This document shows positions 10,240-24,600 of a stretch of DNA of 64,000 nt, piece by piece. The stretch's first letter is position 1. Each line of letters begins with the position of its first letter. Made by a program: the position numbers and the translations under genes. The notes under the pieces are model-generated. The model ran no database searches. It was not told the DNA's origin and saw only the letters and a list, made by a program, of their open reading frames with translations. The stretch comes from Cannabis sativa (lineage: Eukaryota > Streptophyta > Magnoliopsida > Rosales > Cannabaceae). The stretch lies in NCBI RefSeq assembly GCF_029168945.1, contig NC_083609.1, positions 24,239,501-24,303,500 on the forward strand. Direction: 5' to 3'.

Positions 10240-13200
10240 TTAGGACTGGGTGATCTTTTTTCGCTTCGACCCAGTTGTTTCAGACCTGAGAATGAGCACA
10301 ACTTCTATTACAATCCAATAATGGGTTTATAAAAGAAAAGAAAAAAAAACGTCTGATAAATAATTCAAACTTAAGTTAATCTGGCAATTCCAACTTTTTT
10401 AATAAGCTAAAATAACACCATCTACTTATCTCAATATACTCTATACTAGCGAATACAAGACACGAAACCATACCAGAAAAAGAAAAATTAGTTTACAGAA
10501 GTTAACATAATAGAGAAATATCTAAAAGCTTGAAGCAAGTCTTAAAACAATTTTGCAATAAACACATACAAGTTATGACAAACTAACCTTGTTTCTGAAA
10601 GCAAACCAAGGTTTAAATCTGGATCCAGAGTTCTCAAAGCCGACAACGTTGCATAAAGGGTCATTTTCTTCACCTACTCAAAAATTGCAAATTAAAAATA
10701 CTTTATGTAAGTTATAAATGAGTCCTTAAATATACTGAATGCCACCTAAGATCTACAAATAACGTAGAATTCCAGTATGGAATATCTTTAAGATAGATAC
10801 AACTGAAAGTGATCTGATCAAATACAAACAGCAAGAATAGATAAGACATTAACCACATAACACCATCCTACATGAACCTAAAGATCACGTACCTCCAATT
10901 TGTCCTCGTTGGCCTTGTGACTAATGGGAAGTTCTCGGAATTCCTCTGCTAATCGAATGCACTCACCAACATTTTCTGGCGAGACAAAGTCAAGTGCAAC
11001 CTTTATGCAGGACTGGGAAAAAAAGAACAGAACACCACCCTTATTTTTTAATGTTTTGAAAGATAGAGAACTAGCATAAACAGAACAGTAATCATAACTC
11101 TCTAGCATATGCAACTTTACTTTAGTTCAATACTAATCATACTTTTTTCAAGAAAACTACACAATCACCACAGAAACCAGAAAACCATAAAACATGAAAA
11201 TACATAACCAAAAGGATTAAAATATCATCACCCTAAACCCTACTCAACTTGTATAAACCTCCTTCCCTCGCTCCCTCACACTAGAAATAGCTAAATTAGT
11301 TCTCATTGATAATGCACACAGCTACTCAAGCTGAAAAACGAAAAATTACATAGTATTACAAGAAATACCGTCAATCTCAAGGTAATTCAGAGAAATCCAC
11401 TTACTGTGCAACACTACATATAAATAAGACTACTGATCTGAATGAGGTGTAGCTGCTTTCAAAGGCAAGTAATATAGGCTAGGCAGTGGGTAATTGGCCT
11501 TTGAAATATTTGGGAATGCCACTGGGAGATAATCCAAAGATGTGGTTAGTTTTCAAAATCCCATTATATAGTATTAACTCACAAGAGTCACAACTCAGCC
11601 TTGACTAATCTTTAACTGCCTATTTGGACATAAACCGTCAAAAGCACACTAACTAGACTGAAAACCAATAATAACACTTGTAGCATCTTGGATAGTTTGC
11701 TGCTGACTCCTGTGTAGTAAGTACACCACATGAAGACTAGTATGATTGCAATCAAATGACATAGCCGACTACTTAGTATATAGGATGCTTAAGAAATACT
11801 AGTCACCCTCTCAATCAAATCCCAACCTTCTTGTAAAGCAAATTTTGTCATTTCACACCCACTGTGATTTGGGAAAATTTAAACTCGCACATTTGTTAGG
11901 GAAAGATGACCAACACCCAACCAATATATACATAAGAATGTTATGAAAAATTATAACTAAACTACATAAAATTACACAAAGAAAACATTTGTAAGCAAAA
12001 AAACAAAAATTAGAAAATACCATATTTATAAGAACATTTCAGAAATAATCATATTTACAACTTGATAAGATAAAAAATAAAAAAAAATTAAAAAAAAAAA
12101 CTCAATTCGCTTGACACCACTCACAACACACCAGAGGCTGCTACTGGCAATTGAATACAGCCCATAATATGTAATCTTGATACTTATAAACTGACATTAA
12201 ATGTTTTTCGATACATTACATTTAGTGCAAATATATAAAAATATACATCCCCAGAAGCTAAACTAAAAAAGAATTACAAAGAATATCCTAGGTGAAACTA
12301 AATTTCTAAAACCAATGAATACAATAACTACTAAACCTCATAAGATATAACATTTAATCTCCTAAATTAATTAGGTCAAAACCATGTTTTCCAACACTTC
12401 CCTCAAGCTAAAAAATGGATTACCAATTCCAAGCTTGTCAACTAGAGACATAAAAAACTGCACTGGAAAGGTGAGTTGCAAATTGATTCTATGTAGAGAC
12501 AAATATAGTGCAAATTAAACCACTTTCAAGCTTCTCTTTTGTAAGATGTGTGTTGATTTTATATACATCTGTTTCAACAGTTCATTCAAGAGCTTTCTTG
12601 AAAAATAACACTTTGCCTACTTCAACTACTGAGGTGAACATGATGTATGTATATACTGACTTACTAGACTCATAGCAAAAACAATGTCAGGTTTAGTGTG
12701 TGAGAGATAGATGAGCTTTCCACCTAACTCTTGGTATCTTCCCTTGTCAAATGTATCTGCTATGAACTTTCATGCTTTGTTTACAAGTTTGATTGGAGCT
12801 TTGCAAGGCTTACTACCAGCATTTTTGGTTTCTTTTAGAAGATCAAGAATACAATTCCTTTTCCATACAAAAATATTCTTATGTCTAGCAAATTCCATAC
12901 CTAGAAAGTATCTTAGTGTTCTAAGATCCTTGACTTCAAATTCTTTGATCAAAGTCTTTTGTAGAAGATTGATTGAGAGGTAGTTCTAACCCCCATGACC
13001 ACAAAGCCTTGTGTTGCAGACAAGTGTTGTCCCCCCTGGAGCAAGGTGGGAGGGAAGTACAAAGAGTTTGCAAAGAAGCTTACGACCATTGAGACATACA
13101 TCTTCTTTCTAAGAGGACAATAGCATCGATAGCCTTTTTAAGTAGGAGAGTAACCAATGAATACATTTTTAATGGCTCTAGGGTCAAGTTTAGTGCATCC

Positions 13201-16200
13201 CTAGAGTAACCAATGGATACATGAAGAAATGCACTACAACCAAATGTCTTAATAGGCAAAGTTTTATGGTTGTCCTAAAACGAAGTGAACGATTATGGGG
13301 TTGTTAATAGGCAGCAGTGAGAATAGCATCCTCCAAAGGTACTTAAGAACATGGATAATAAATATCAAGGCTAGAGCAACTTCTAAGAGGTGACGAATAT
13401 CACACTGCAAAGAAGCAAATAATTATTAATATTGAAAAGTTGTTGATTTTCAAAGAAATAAAGTCCATTAATCCTAGCACAATCAATCATACTCCCCAAG
13501 GATAGTTCCTAAAGTTGACAATAGTCGAATATAAATTAAGCAAGACAACAATTATCAGTATTCAACTTACTAACAAAACTTTAATTTCATTTTAAAAAAA
13601 GAGCATGAATGATTGACTTGAGAACTCAGTCACTCAACAATTTAGTTGTACCAATTCCTACAAAAGCAAAAAAGAGTAGCATAGACTATATTGACAAATA
13701 GAATTATAAGAATAAGGAGTTTAGGATTCAAACAAATAATTTAAATCGGCCATATGATCAGAAGCACCTGAATCAATTATCCAAGGTGTTAGAGAATTTT
13801 TTAGAGGAGAAATTACCATAGTGTGGAACAAAGCATAATGCACTAAGAGATCTGGAACCAAAAAAATAAATTTAGTGAGGACTAATTCAAAGATCATATA
13901 AATGTGCAAGTTGTTCCTTACTAAATGAGAGTGAAGCAATGCCTAGTGGGATATCAATATTACCTTGAGTCTAGGTTTGCTACGATTCCATGTAACTTTG
14001 GCACTGAGGAGTCCACTTGGCTAGTTTTCCATGAATTTCCGAGCAAGTAGATTGAAATTGTCAATGGTGTTAGAGAATTTTTTAGAGGAGAAATTACCAT
14101 AGCGTGCAACAAAGCATAAAGCACTAAGAGATCTAGAACCAAAAAACAAATTTAGAGAGGACTAATTCAAGAAGATCGTATAAATGTTCAAGTTGTTTTT
14201 TACTAAATGAGTGAAGCAATGCCTAGTGGGATATCAATATTACCTTGAGTTAGGGTTTTGCTATGATTCCCTATAACTTTGGCACTGAGGAGTATACTTG
14301 GCTAGTTTTCCATGAATTTCCTTGCGGGAAGATTGAAATTATCAATGGTGTTGACAATGACCACACCAAGATTTCTCATCCTTACAATTTGGTTGTGGGA
14401 GATTAGGGTCAAATTTGTTACACGAAAAAGAATAAGACCTACAAATAAGAGTCAATCCATTAATAGGTTGGCATTCCAAACCAGTAAGCATGACTCAGCG
14501 TCATGCTTCTTCACGATGGTCTTCAAAAAAAAAAGCTTCATCAATATCAAAAAGAAGAGACGACTGACTAAACATCCTTGTACTTCATTGAGGGTGTTTA
14601 ACCAAGTAAGGAACACGAAAACCTTTTTTTATCTAACTATTGTCTCTATTTTACGTTGCATTCACTAAACAGTGTCGTAGTCTTAGATATATCGAGTTCC
14701 TACTTCTTGCCATAAATATTGTAAGTCCAAAAAATATATAGACAACACAACCCAACAAGCTCCTTAATGCCAGGAACAATTAAGGATCCCCATTATGAAA
14801 AAGAGTGCATACAACAAAAGCACTTTTATTACTTACTAGAAAAGTAGCATGATTGTGATTTGCAAGTTCAAACATCACAATGAAAACAATCAACAACAAC
14901 TCTATTGAATGCTGAAGGAAACAAGATTTAAAGAGCAATAAATTATGGGAACCAAAGACAAATATGATGAACGCCAATACCCATCATTATTGAATAGAGG
15001 AAAACCATTTCAACTTTACATTGTTCATTTGGTTAGTAAAGGCCATCTCTTTTCCTAGCATGTTCAATAATGTTCCTTGTACCCATTTCCCAAAATTCAC
15101 AATGAGAAGGACCTAATGTCTCGCTACAGTATCTTTAATGAGTTTTGGGACAGATACAAGATTAGTGAATAATTTTGGGACATGAAAAAAAAAATATGTG
15201 GACTATTCATAGAAACATCTTGACAAACAAATGACGCGATTAAATCATTAGCTATGCTATTTTCTTACAAGGACAAGGTATAAAGGAATAATATTTTGCG
15301 GAGGAAAAGGTAAAACGATTTGTAACTCCAAAGCTAATAATCCATGTGTGAGTCGCATTATCCAAAGCATCAAGAGCATAAAAAGATGTACTTGAAAAGG
15401 CAAGATTACAAATACCTACAAAGCTTGATGACAAGTGCAGCCATCATAAAAAATTCTTTAATCTCTCAATCTATTGAATTTGATAGGTGCCACAGGGTTG
15501 TTTCTCAATTAATTGCATTCTAATCATATTAGCTTTACCTTGGCCCCTTGTCCATTTCTCCATGCTCCATTATTGGCTTAAGTTGCTAGCTTGTTGAGAA
15601 GCATAAAACACATATCTTTAGTGTGATAGGATGTTTGCAATAAGTGCACCACAAATTATTCCTATTGAAAGGTTTCATCTAGTGTAACTACTTGCTTTTT
15701 TTCAATGAATGATGGTTCAACAAAAATTTCCATACACTACTTGCTTTTTTTCAATGAATGATGGTTCAACAAAAATTTCCATCACAATTGTTTTTACATT
15801 AATAAAAACACTAATGTCAATCTCCCAACAGCATTATTCTCTATCGTAACTCCTTCCCTCTTCAGCAAGAACAATGAAAATAATGCATTAACAAAAAGCA
15901 AACCTTCATTCCCAAGGATTTGTACTTGTGTTCTACATCAAATTCCATATTAAGGCCACCCAAAAAGTCATATGGTTATCTTTCAATAAATCTTTCAAGT
16001 TTGGCTGAATCTTTACTACACTTCATTTGCATATATTGATAATGATCCATCTCTGCCAAAGACCTTGCAAGAGATTGGAATATTTAGTTACAATTTGATT
16101 TCCATGTTTTGTAGTAGCAACCTTCATCTTAATCTCATAGATTTTTGCTTTTCAAATGTTTGAATACTTCAGCCTACCAACCTTTCAATCTCCTCGGCAA

Positions 16201-18621
16201 CATTATAGAAAATGCAAGTCTTACTAATTTCTAAAGAATAAGTTCCAAAGCCAAGACATCACTATTGAATCTTCCTTATCCCATGAATCAAATTTCAAAT
16301 CTCCTTCCTTAGGACCTGTACCAGGAAAATTACTTATTTTTCCTCTACCCTTTAAATGAGTTCATACTACTTAAGACTATTGCAAGCAATTCTCCCCATT
16401 CAATCAATAAGCAACCAACATATTAAGAGGTTGTTTGGCTTCAGAACTTAAAAATTATTATTAATTTTAAAAAACAAAAAAATATTTTTAAAAAACTAAT
16501 AGAGGTTGTTTGGCAAACTTTTTTTAAATGAGTTTTAAAAAACTAAAAAACAAAAAACATCAAAATGTCGTTTTCAATTTTCAAAAATAAGTTTTTTATG
16601 TAACATATTCTATTTTACATTTTAGTTCACATACTCAAACCCTAGAGCCAAACAAAATGTTTTAAAAGGCGTTTAAGGCTTATGCCTCGAGGCGCGCCTC
16701 AAAACGACGCATTCAAAAAACGCCTCTAAAAACTAAAATAAGTTTTAATAACTTGTTTTTTATTCTCACTTTTAAAAAAACAATTATGAAAACTAAAAAC
16801 TGAAAAACAGTCAAACAGTCAAACAGCCTTTAAATCACCCCTGTCAATTTTTGACCTAGTTTTGATTGCTTGCCAAGCAGAAGTGTTTGTGATTTTAGAT
16901 ATCTCCAACATGAATTGAAGACAGGAAGAAAAATGGCAATCAAAAGAATAAATACTATGATATGGGTATCAAAGAACATGGCAGACCATAGTTCTTTAGA
17001 AGTTAGGAAAATCAGCTATGAAGGCAAAGAAAATACCTTGTTAAAGGTATCAAAGAACAATGAAGAACTGAGTTCTTTAAATTGAAGAAAATCAGCAAAG
17101 AAGCTAAAAATAATGAAGCCCAAGAGCTCAAAAATGTAATACCATCACAAAAGAAAACATCATCGATGCAATACATTAGGCCAAATTAAAACTATGAAAC
17201 CTACTAAAGTATTAAAGATCAATAAACTCCTTGGTCAAACCAACTCTCTAGAGTATAGAATCAAGGAATACAATAACTACAAGATCCCTTAAGATGTAAC
17301 ATTTAATCTCCTAAAGTAATTGGGGTCAAATTAATGTTTTCCAACATATACAATATACTAGACTCTTAATTCTAAATAGCTAACAATTCGTATCAACCAT
17401 CAAACTATCTCTATTGCATAAAAGTTTTAAGAAACAAAAAACAATACAGCCCACTTATAGCAAATGAACATGCATTGAAATTTTTATGCAAGCACAAAAT
17501 GAACATTTGAAAGAGGCAATCAAACTTAAATCTAATAAACATGACTAGAAGCAAGCATGCAATTGTAGGGAAAAAGAAAAACACATAGACAGCCACCTAC
17601 TTATACTCATGGAACATGCATTCAAAAAGATAATGGGAAAAAGTAGCAAATATCTGTTGCCAAAAACAAGCAGGCCAAAGCAAGCCTACAAGGCCTTCAT
17701 CTTTACAAAGTAAGATTGTCCAAAGTAATGGAATAGAGATATGTACATCATCTGTTTCATCAACAAATATAACAGCTTCAGTATAATAAGCATGTGATTT
17801 TTTTACCTTCAAATTTCTGACTTGATGGGGACAACCAGCAGGTATGAAGACAGCATCTCCAAGTTTTTGAACAAAAGACCATGGTTCAATTCCTATTAAA
17901 TAGCATGCAAGCATGTAAAAGGGGTGATTTATGAATAGAACCATTCCACACACATCTATAATGAACTAACCATATTCCTCCTTGAGTTTCCTTTTGTGCT
18001 CCATAGTCAAATAAATGGTCTGGTCATGTATGGGATGAATAACCTATGGCACCAAAAAGAAGCATTAAATAATAAAAATACTAGGCAACCCAAATATATA
18101 AATAAATAAACCTCCAGGGAATGAAGGGCATGTGATTATGCAAGTAGAAACAAATAAAAACTAGCACTAAAGCTCCAATTGAATCTCCAGGGAATGAAGA
18201 AGGGCATGTGATTATGCAAGTAAAATCAAATAATATACTAGCACTAAAGCTCCAACTATGTTTTTTGATTTTGAAGATTTAGATTTTTAAAGAATTCCCT
18301 CAACTCAATGCACCTTAACCAAGCACATTTGACATGGTTAAAATTTGTGATGGTCTACAACGCAATACTATGAGTCCAGCCCAGTCCTCTCTACATAAAT
18401 AAGATGTCTTAAGGGAAATGGTCATTAGAGCCATCCAAGCAAATTGACATACTAAGCTAGTTGCATGACCTACTTTAAACATTAATATTTAAGAATACTT
18501 TCATTGAATTAGCCTAGCCTCAATCAACCAGCCAGGCCAAATTCCAGTTTGACACAGTACAAAACCTAAAAGCTAACAAGCCTACAAAATCCAATTAAGC
18601 ACTATAAATTCATTTAGTTAT

Positions 18622-18676
<55 letters not shown>

Positions 18677-21600
18677 GTTTTCACCACTAGCAATAAGAAT
18701 AAAGAATTAAAAGCCTTTAAGCATGTTAAAACCCTTCCATTTACATACTATAAAAAGGCAGTGTAAATGAGCAATAACAATGGACATTTGACAGGAATAA
18801 TGAGTCAACTTAAACAAATTCAGAAAGTCTTGAATGGTAAGGTCACAGAAAAACAATCTCATTTCACATAGAGACATTACTAGAAAAGTAATTAGTAATT
18901 CTGAATAACTTTAAACACTGAAAATACAAACTGGGATTACATTATCTTTTAAACCATCAAGCAACAATTAAGTTAAAAAAAAAACACATTTAATAAAACT
19001 ATTTACGGTGCAATTACCTGTTCTAATGGAGAGCAGTGAACATGCCTGAATTCTCTGAAGTGCTGTTTCAGATATTCCTGCAGCTTGGGAACATCCTCTC
19101 TCCTGAAAATGTCCCAAAGAGCACCACCCTCGGCCATTTCCAAGTTTTGCAGTTTATTTTCAAAATTTAGCGAGTGATCAATACTATGACCACTTTTATC
19201 TTGCCCTAACTTTGCCTCTTTCTTCTTTACAGATTTTTTATCATCAACCTCGTTATCCACAGTCTGATCATTTCCAAAAATTTCTCTTTGGTCTTGCTTA
19301 TTGTGCTTCTCTTTCAGGTTTTCTATAACAGTAAGTTGCTCAGGTGTGAAGCTAACATCAGCAGTGTGCATCAGAACATTCACCTGAAATACGAATAACT
19401 TACATATTAAGAATAGAAACAGGGTAAATGCTATTAATAATGATCCAGATAACTTCTACAATCTAAAATTGTACTTATGATTTTCTTTCAGAAGAGTAAA
19501 CTATTATCTTGTAACAATAAGATATAGCAAGGAGCTTGTATGAATACAAAAAAAGTAGAATCATAAGTATTCTATATAATCTGCAATTAGAATAAAGGTT
19601 CAAATTGGAGCTAATCACCTTACTGATGAAGTCATTCATAGAAGGTTAGTTGTGATATGAATGTGTGTAAAGAATCCTAAATTTTGTCCAACACGTGGTG
19701 GACAAGAGCATAGAGGTGGGACAAAGAAGAAATTAGAGTAAATACACCTCATGAAGTACATATAGTACATCCCAACTCTAATAGTCAATAAATAATTGTG
19801 TGAGTGTGTATAAAAAGACAACTACACATAGTCCGGTGAGGCAAATTGTCTTCTCAATGAAAATATACATACATATATATATGATGAAAATTCCAAAAAT
19901 GTCAGATTATGTATAACAAGGTAGAGCTCTAACTATCACATAGTCAGAATCAACATTTTAGACCAACTGCATGCATTAAAAGTATATTAAACCCTAGAAG
20001 ATACAATAGCCTACCTAGAAAGTTAGAAACTATGAAACACAACCAAACCTTGAAACATTTTTTGATCTCTACAGTATAATATGATAAATTTGTCTAGCAG
20101 GGACAAGGTATTCAAGAAGACTCATAAAACTACTTTGGTACCAACTCAGAGGAGAGAATAATTGAAACACAGGTCAAGATTCACCCATTCACTTTTGTCC
20201 TTTCATTCTGAATTAAAAAGTTACCACCATTTTAAAAGTATATTAAGAAATAGGAGTTACATATACTCCATGCAAATTCCAAGACTTAGATAGAATATGT
20301 ATTTTAAGGATAGCCAACATACTGCATCAGACATGTCACAATGAAGCTTGGTTACAGAATCTCCCCGTCCAAGCTCTTGCTGAATACCATATGCAATGTA
20401 TGTCTTGGGTCCCATGTCTGGTTTTATAGCCTTCTTGGGCAGTTTGACAGCCAGGTTTAGAAAACCATTATGAGGGTGTGTGTATTCCTTAAATGGCAAG
20501 CAACATAAAAACTCCATATTATGACGGGGCAGACGCTCTTCAAATAAATTAGTTGGAGGCCAATCTTTCAGCTTCAGTATTTGAGGCCAGTTTTTAAAAT
20601 CAAACCGACCTTCTAAATACCCAGTAAAGAATTGATGGATATTAATGTCTGCCTGCATTTCAACAAGTCAAATCAGCATTGCAAAAAACATATGCATGCA
20701 TTTAAATGAAAGCAATAAGCATAACAACAATCATGATGACAAAAATATATGGAAAGAAAAGACACAAACATAAAAAGCTATTATAATATTAGAAGAGAAA
20801 AGAAGGGTTAACATATATACAGAACAGACAGTACAGGAAACAACAAATTTTAAAAACATTATATAGAAGATGAAAATACAGAATTCATAAACCTGGACAA
20901 AAATATGCAAGTCTTATGATCCCAATATTGTTCGCGTCTTGTTTAAGAAAGCATTTTAAGCCTCCAGGCATTTTGTCTCTACGAGGCAATGGTGTAAACC
21001 TCAGGGTGTAATGAGGCATGAGCCTCAAATACTTAATTAAAAAATATTTATAAATACCTAAGTATATAAAGAATGAATAATAAAACATAAAATAAAAGAA
21101 ATTGTTTGAAATTAAGAGTAAGATGTCAAATAAATCACCATTACACATGACATTTACTGTCAATTAAACTCCAACTGATAAGCCTAAGACTTATCTTTTG
21201 TATCACAAAATGATTAAAGGAAATACTTAGTCTCTTAAGTGCATAGCATGAGTTGTCTTAGTATTTTAATTCTATTGATCCAATTGTAATCATGTGGCCT
21301 AAGTCTTTTTAAAATCAATGCTTATAAATAGAAAGGGAGCAACCTCATTTAAATTAGCTTGGAATTAAAAAGGAGTAGATTATTTGTGGGAAGACCAATC
21401 TTCTCAAAAGATTGGGAATTCGGAGAAACGAGCTTCTTGAAAACTCGATATTGTACCTTTGTCATTGTTTTTCAAAAAAAAAGATCACTTGAGGAATTCA
21501 TTACTGGTATTTATTTTGGGACATATTTTTACTCTAAGATTATTCTATCACCAACATAGCATAGAATGCCCATTAATTTTCTATAATTCTCTTAGATTCT

Positions 21601-24600
21601 ACTATAATAGAACAAATTTGATTAGTAATGGCTTTGTTATTTATATTAGAAAAAGCGACAAAGGAAGCATGTCTTTGACTGACTTTCTCCCAAGCTTTGC
21701 TATTTATTTTTGAGAAAAGGGAAAATAATTAGGTGAACACTACTCAAGTGTTGATTAGGTTTCTAAAATAACTATACATTTGTTGGGCTTTATAAATAAT
21801 TAGAATTCTTAACATACCAAGGCTGAAGTCTTAGTATTAAAGTTCAATTCATAATGGGCTCATTTTCTGGGCTCTTACCCTATTTCAAAAGATTAAGGGA
21901 GGTTTGCACCTCCCTCACCCTATGAGGCAGCACCTCAAATCAGGGAAGCTTACATCTCCCTACACTTTAATGTTTAAGCCTTGAGGAGGCTTTCCTCCAC
22001 CTCAAATGCGCCTTTCTAAACCATTTGATCCTATAAATTATAACCATAAAAGAAAAATTACTTAAGAACTCATTACAAGCAAAAGTAAGCAAGCAGTTAA
22101 GAGAAAATAATAAGCAAATAGAAGCAAAACCAATTCATTGGTAACACTATTGGTATTTAACAAAAATTTGGCTACAAAACTAACCTCACACCAATCCAAA
22201 CAATCAATTGCCTTGACTTCCAAATGTTTACTATGCTTGGTATGATTCATTTGGCGACATGCTCGCCACATGACCAACGGTTCCCAGCTTAAACCTGAAG
22301 TAGTTTCAAGCACATTACTAACAATTACAGGTTCACCTCTACTCCAATGCAACCTGAAATGTTTTAGATCCTCTTGTTGGATTTCTATGGCTGTTGGACA
22401 GTACAAATAATTGTCATCCGAATCCTCTCGAGAAGCAGCCTTCCTTACTGTTCCATTGTTCAATTGACTCACATCCCTTGAACTGGAGCACAAACATTGT
22501 TGTCCAGGAATTTCAGACATGTCAATTAGATTGTAAGTTTCTGCCATTTCTTCTCCTTTCTTTACCAAATCAGAGACAAAATTTTCAGAAAAAATGCATC
22601 TCAGTTCCAGGAGACCATCACTGCAACCATGCATATCCTTTGGAGGACATGGAATTCCTCCATCATCATTTGCTTTCCACTCAGAGGTTGGCCTTACACT
22701 GTCCGAAAAGATAGTGACTTGAGGTTTATTAGGCTTACCACCGTGTAAGTATTCCAAGCCTCTATTAATAAACTGAAAGACAGCATCCTCCCCACCCCCG
22801 CGCAGGTGTCCATCTCGAATCTCGCGGCAGCAAATGAGGCAAAGGTCATATGAGCATCTAGGACAGCTTCTGTGAAAATCAACTATTGAAGTTCTGCAGT
22901 TGTTGCTGCCAAAAAGAACTGAATTTGAGAAACCAAAATAATAAATAAACTATTTTAAAGTTTATGTTAATTTATGCTGATGCCCTACCAATACACACGT
23001 TCTTTTTGAGAGCAACCTGCTTCTTGTATCTTTAGCTCTGACACAGCTATTCCTGCCAATACGAACATCCATTCAAACTTTCATTGTAAATTCCATTAAC
23101 ATTTTTCATCCAAGTTTCAAGAAGAAAAACAAAGAACCAACATATTCAATTCCATCTTGAGATTTTCAAAGAGCTACACACATGACCTGAAACAGACTTG
23201 ATACAATGTCCGGTAGTATAAAAGAATGGGAGAAAAAGAATCAAGTTGATATACCTTGTCTTTTAGCCTCTAGCTCTCTTTCAATCACTTGTTCAGCATT
23301 TAGTCTTCTCATAAATGGAATAATGTGTTGAAGCAAATACCTAGAATACTCAATTTCATCATCATTGCTAACATTAACTTCCTTCTTTGTCAATTTCTGC
23401 AGCAACACAACCAAATGTTGTGAAAATTCACTCGTAAAAACAACTATTTTAGCATTTACTAGATGTGCAGACTGCAAAAAATGGGGAACTGACCTTCAGG
23501 GGCACATCTAAGCGCAAGCAGGATTTGCAGTTACAATTTTCCCTGCATACAGGACATGACTCAGCAATGTCCTCTTCAGGTGTATTAGGATACCTACACA
23601 AGGTTATGCCCAATGAGAAAACAGCAACACAATGTAAAAGATAGAGTCAACAACTACAAAAGGTAACCGTTTATAAGTTTATTAGAACATCAAAAACTTT
23701 ATCTTTATGAGGATACCACATCAGTTGACGCCTAACTGTAATGACTACCAAACTTAAAAAAAAAACTAAATATTTATTATAAAAATCTCTGTTCTGCAAG
23801 ACTGAGACCAGATTAAATCTAACTAATTGATATAATTCCAAGATCAAGTCCTCACCAAAAAAAAAAAAAATCAAGTAGAACAGATATAAAAAAACCCCCT
23901 CAACCCACGCTGTTACTTAAAAAAACAATATATTGCCCTCCGTTATGTATGACTACCTTATTGCATTCATTGTTGCTTCGGTAATTTATGGAATGCTATG
24001 ATGCTCAAACACACCACAAATATGTATGATAATATATATGCATCCATGATATTTCATCATGTACAGCACAAACTAGCTTTGCAATTTCAAGACCAATAAA
24101 AGCAAGAAACTCAAGACGTGTTAAGAAATTAGAAACGAAGAAACCAACACATCGCAAATCAAAAAATGCATACCAGTTCTGTATGCAAGGTATACAAAAC
24201 CGCTTTCTCTCACACTGTTTACATCTAACAACCCTGCCTTTGTCGTTCCTTTGGCATTGATGGCACATTAAGGAATCCTCATTTTTTATCCTCCTTTTAT
24301 TTTCCAATCGACCTCCTGTCAAATCCTCCTTTTTACTGCTATCGTTCACGACTTCTCTCTCTAAATCATTCTTCTTTACACCACCCCTTACTCGACCCTT
24401 CTTTATTTTAGAATCCTTGTCATATAAATCGATCTCCATTGTTTCCATATACCTGACCTTTGTTCTAACCCTAAGACTAGACTTCAGTGGACCATATTCA
24501 AGCTTATCAACAGAATCACCACTAACACCAACCCTTTCAACTTTCTCACTTTCACTAACACTACTCTCCCCATCAACTTTCCGAAGCTTCTTTTTTTTCC

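Larger units (their letters stand above)
12000..17346 (-). mobile_element. Decayed Ty1/copia retrotransposon in intron 9
   Basis: Same orientation as the host gene. LTR-like starts TGTTGGAAAACAT lie at 17346 (5') and 12396 (3'); their first ~85 bp match, and a purine tract (gagggaag) precedes the 3' one. Decayed coding traces in order on the minus strand: gag ([10 protein letters not shown] near 15960; zinc-knuckle-like WCTYCKHP near 15650), protease [11 protein letters not shown] near 13770, reverse transcriptase [19 protein letters not shown] at 12770-12952, then [12 protein letters not shown] near 12690. Stops and frameshifts throughout; non-functional. The lower boundary is approximate. 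Confidence 0.82.
11013..17806 (-). other. 6.8-kb intron interrupting the JmjC domain
   Basis: Intron 9 of the demethylase gene, between the exon ending in the distal iron ligand region ([10 protein letters not shown]) and the exon starting SCIKVALDF. It is many times longer than the gene's other introns, the next largest being about 1.5 kb. Most of it is a decayed copia element (12000-17346); the rest (11013-12000) has no recognisable content. Confidence 0.9.

Noticed and set aside
16650..16730. gcctcgaggcgcgcctcaaaacgacgc, a small GC-rich palindromic cluster
   Set aside because: It resembles the start of the possible TIR element in intron 5, but I could not define two ends or a duplication, so it is not listed as a separate element.
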